DNA of 64,000 nt from an uncultured Cytophagales bacterium (GTDB lineage Bacteria > Bacteroidota > Bacteroidia > Cytophagales > Thermonemataceae): contig CALEMF010000113.1 in assembly GCA_937911505.1 (NCBI GenBank), positions 19,078-83,077 of the forward strand. The letters are read 5' to 3'. How positions within the stretch are numbered: the stretch's first letter is position 1; each line of letters begins with the position of its first letter. Shown here piece after piece: positions 63,259 through 64,000 of this stretch. The notes under the pieces are model-generated. The model was not told the origin of the DNA, did no database searches, and saw nothing but the letters and a program-made list of their open reading frames with translations. Both the position numbers and the translations under genes were made by a program.

Positions 63259-63735
63259 TTAGTTAGACTGTGTCTCCCAAATTTGGTATTTACTAATATC
63301 TTTGACTAGTTTCTGGAAGAAACTAGATTCGTAATTCTGCTGCCTGATGCAGGCTATATCTACAGGGAAGCGTTTTTCATACACTTTGTCATCAAACACT
63401 ACCTTATAACCGATAACTTCACTGTCTAACTGCATACAACTATCAAATTCAAAGGTATTGACCGCTGATACCTCATCGAGATAACTCCTAGTTTCATGAG
63501 TAATTTCATCAACCACTCTTCCTTTAGCCAAATAATAAATTTTAATTTTATCTGCTCGATACGTCCAAACCGTAGAAAAGGTGGCATAACTCGACTTTAT
63601 GTAAAATGCATTCTCATTGTCAGCATAAAGAGTAGCTACCATTTTATTAGTGAAGGTATGATTCTTTTTAATATGGTTTTTCACAGGAGCGCAAGCGATA
63701 CACAAAAGAATAATGATCAAGATCAGTTTTCGCAC
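63259..63735 (-). CDS. small lipoprotein, possible immunity protein, 158 aa
   Basis: A GTG start at 63735 gives MRKLILIIILLCIACAPVKN with lipobox IAC (about Cys 15). The mature part shows YATFSTVWTYRADKIKIYYL and HETRSYLDEVSAVNTFEFDS, a beta-rich small domain of no recognised family. It starts 3 bases after the end of the JAB-like fragment on the same strand. A lipid-anchored protein directly behind a possible toxin domain is the usual immunity arrangement, but this is inference from position alone. Confidence 0.75.
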   Translation of the reverse strand: MRKLILIIILLCIACAPVKNHIKKNHTFTNKMVATLYADNENAFYIKSSYATFSTVWTYRADKIKIYYLAKGRVVDEITHETRSYLDEVSAVNTFEFDSCMQLDSEVIGYKVVFDDKVYEKRFPVDIACIRQQNYESSFFQKLVKDISKYQIWETQSN

Positions 63736-63738
63736 TTT

Positions 63739-64000
63739 CTACTCTTTATCGTCCATATACCAACCAAGCCCCATCTTCATAAAATCGGTGTATGTTACAG
63801 TAATTAGCTTTCTTTTCTCATTGTAAAAGGTGACGTTTTTATCTCCAAGACCAATAATAAAAGTATTTCCTTCAAACCCTCTCTTTTTCAGGATCGTTTG
63901 CAGTTTTTTGTCCTCCTATGAAGGATTAGAGATGCCTAGATTTAGCCCATTCACTTTTGTGTTGGGATGGGTATGCCACCAAAATGCTAAATCTGAGGTG
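63739..64000 (-). pseudogene. C-terminal JAB/JAMM-like domain with in-frame TAG, cut by window edge
   Basis: The minus strand reads AFWWHTHPNTKVNGLNLGIS, then NPS-stop-EDKKLQTILKKR, GNTFIIGLGDKNVTFYNEKR and a short tail ending in TAG at 63739-63741. HTHP plus a later S-x-x-D is the metal motif of JAB/JAMM proteases; the TAG at 63916-63918 falls between that Ser and Asp. Small JAB-like domains at the C-terminus of large Rhs-type proteins act as toxins in Bacteroidota. The rest of the gene is outside the window. Nonsense mutation and sequence error are both possible. Confidence 0.6.

Noticed and set aside
1124..63918. Reassignment of TAG to glutamine in this organism
   Set aside because: TAG is the genuine terminator of several intact genes: the FadL-type porin ends in the expected Phe before TAG, and mutS, rhaI, a Crp regulator, the copy 2 membrane protein and the GPY-repeat protein also stop at TAG. 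One of the six nonsense codons is TAA. Recoding therefore does not fit.
1..64000. tRNA, tmRNA or rRNA genes and prophage
   Set aside because: Reading both strands, I found no sequence with the conserved tRNA arms, no rRNA segments and no phage structural or integrase genes. A tRNA scan program could still find something I missed.

Overview
The window comes from a chromosome of a Bacteroidota member (AT-rich, free-living type; perhaps Saprospirales or Cytophagales, but I cannot place it more finely). Evidence for the phylum is TonB-dependent receptors with an N-terminal carboxypeptidase-regulatory-like domain, TAnnTTTG-type promoter boxes, a TPR/HTH regulator, a cobalamin riboswitch in front of a BtuB-BtuG pair, a DUF5522 mini-protein, and the mutL-rhomboid-rhomboid cluster. 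I see no prophage, CRISPR array, insertion sequence or tRNA.

Layout. 0-9 kb: two small unknown genes at the left edge, then an interrupted TPR regulator, a TonB receptor with a purple-acid-phosphatase-like enzyme, a zinc metallopeptidase and an SPFH lipoprotein. 9-10.8 kb: an SOS mutagenesis pair in the unusual order umuC-umuD, with umuC broken by a nonsense codon. 11-28.6 kb: a deoxy-sugar (L-rhamnose, probably also L-fucose-like) locus with a GntR regulator, GH78 and GH29-like hydrolases without signal peptides, an arabinose/fucose-isomerase-like protein, a FadL-type porin, rhamnose isomerase, a sugar kinase and an L-lactate dehydrogenase. The pathway is L-rhamnose -> rhamnulose -> rhamnulose-1-P -> DHAP + lactaldehyde -> lactate -> pyruvate. 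Two genes of it are damaged: the aldolase/dehydrogenase carries an in-frame TAA, and a mannose-6-phosphate-isomerase-like gene has lost its middle.

Embedded at 12.7-14.4 kb and again at 28.9-30.8 kb is a duplicated two-gene module: an iodothyronine-deiodinase-like thioredoxin-fold protein with Cys at the selenocysteine position, followed by a 160-residue four-helix membrane protein. One copy follows a DoxX-like gene, the other a Crp/Fnr regulator. A duplicated gene tail and terminator flank the second copy. This module is the best candidate here for an undescribed system.

31-64 kb is mainly housekeeping: ornithine aminotransferase, L28, an RNA methyltransferase, MutS, RsmE, RNase P RNA, PurL, an M61 peptidase, a NtrC-like regulator without a DNA-binding domain, a B12 uptake pair, aconitase, a degenerate Sua5/YrdC homologue, two rhomboids, MutL and a Na/Pi cotransporter. 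Between rnpB and purL lie three near-identical promoter-like elements (CAACC or CAACT, 16 nt, GGTCAT) that look like an ECF-sigma regulon; they drive a 43-residue membrane peptide, a lipoprotein and a probable small RNA.

A theme of the window is gene decay: six coding sequences carry in-frame TAG or TAA codons. TAG is clearly a normal terminator here, so these are best read as nonsense mutations or sequence errors rather than recoding. At the right edge, a truncated JAB/JAMM-like domain with a nonsense codon inside its metal motif precedes a small lipoprotein in a toxin-immunity-like layout.
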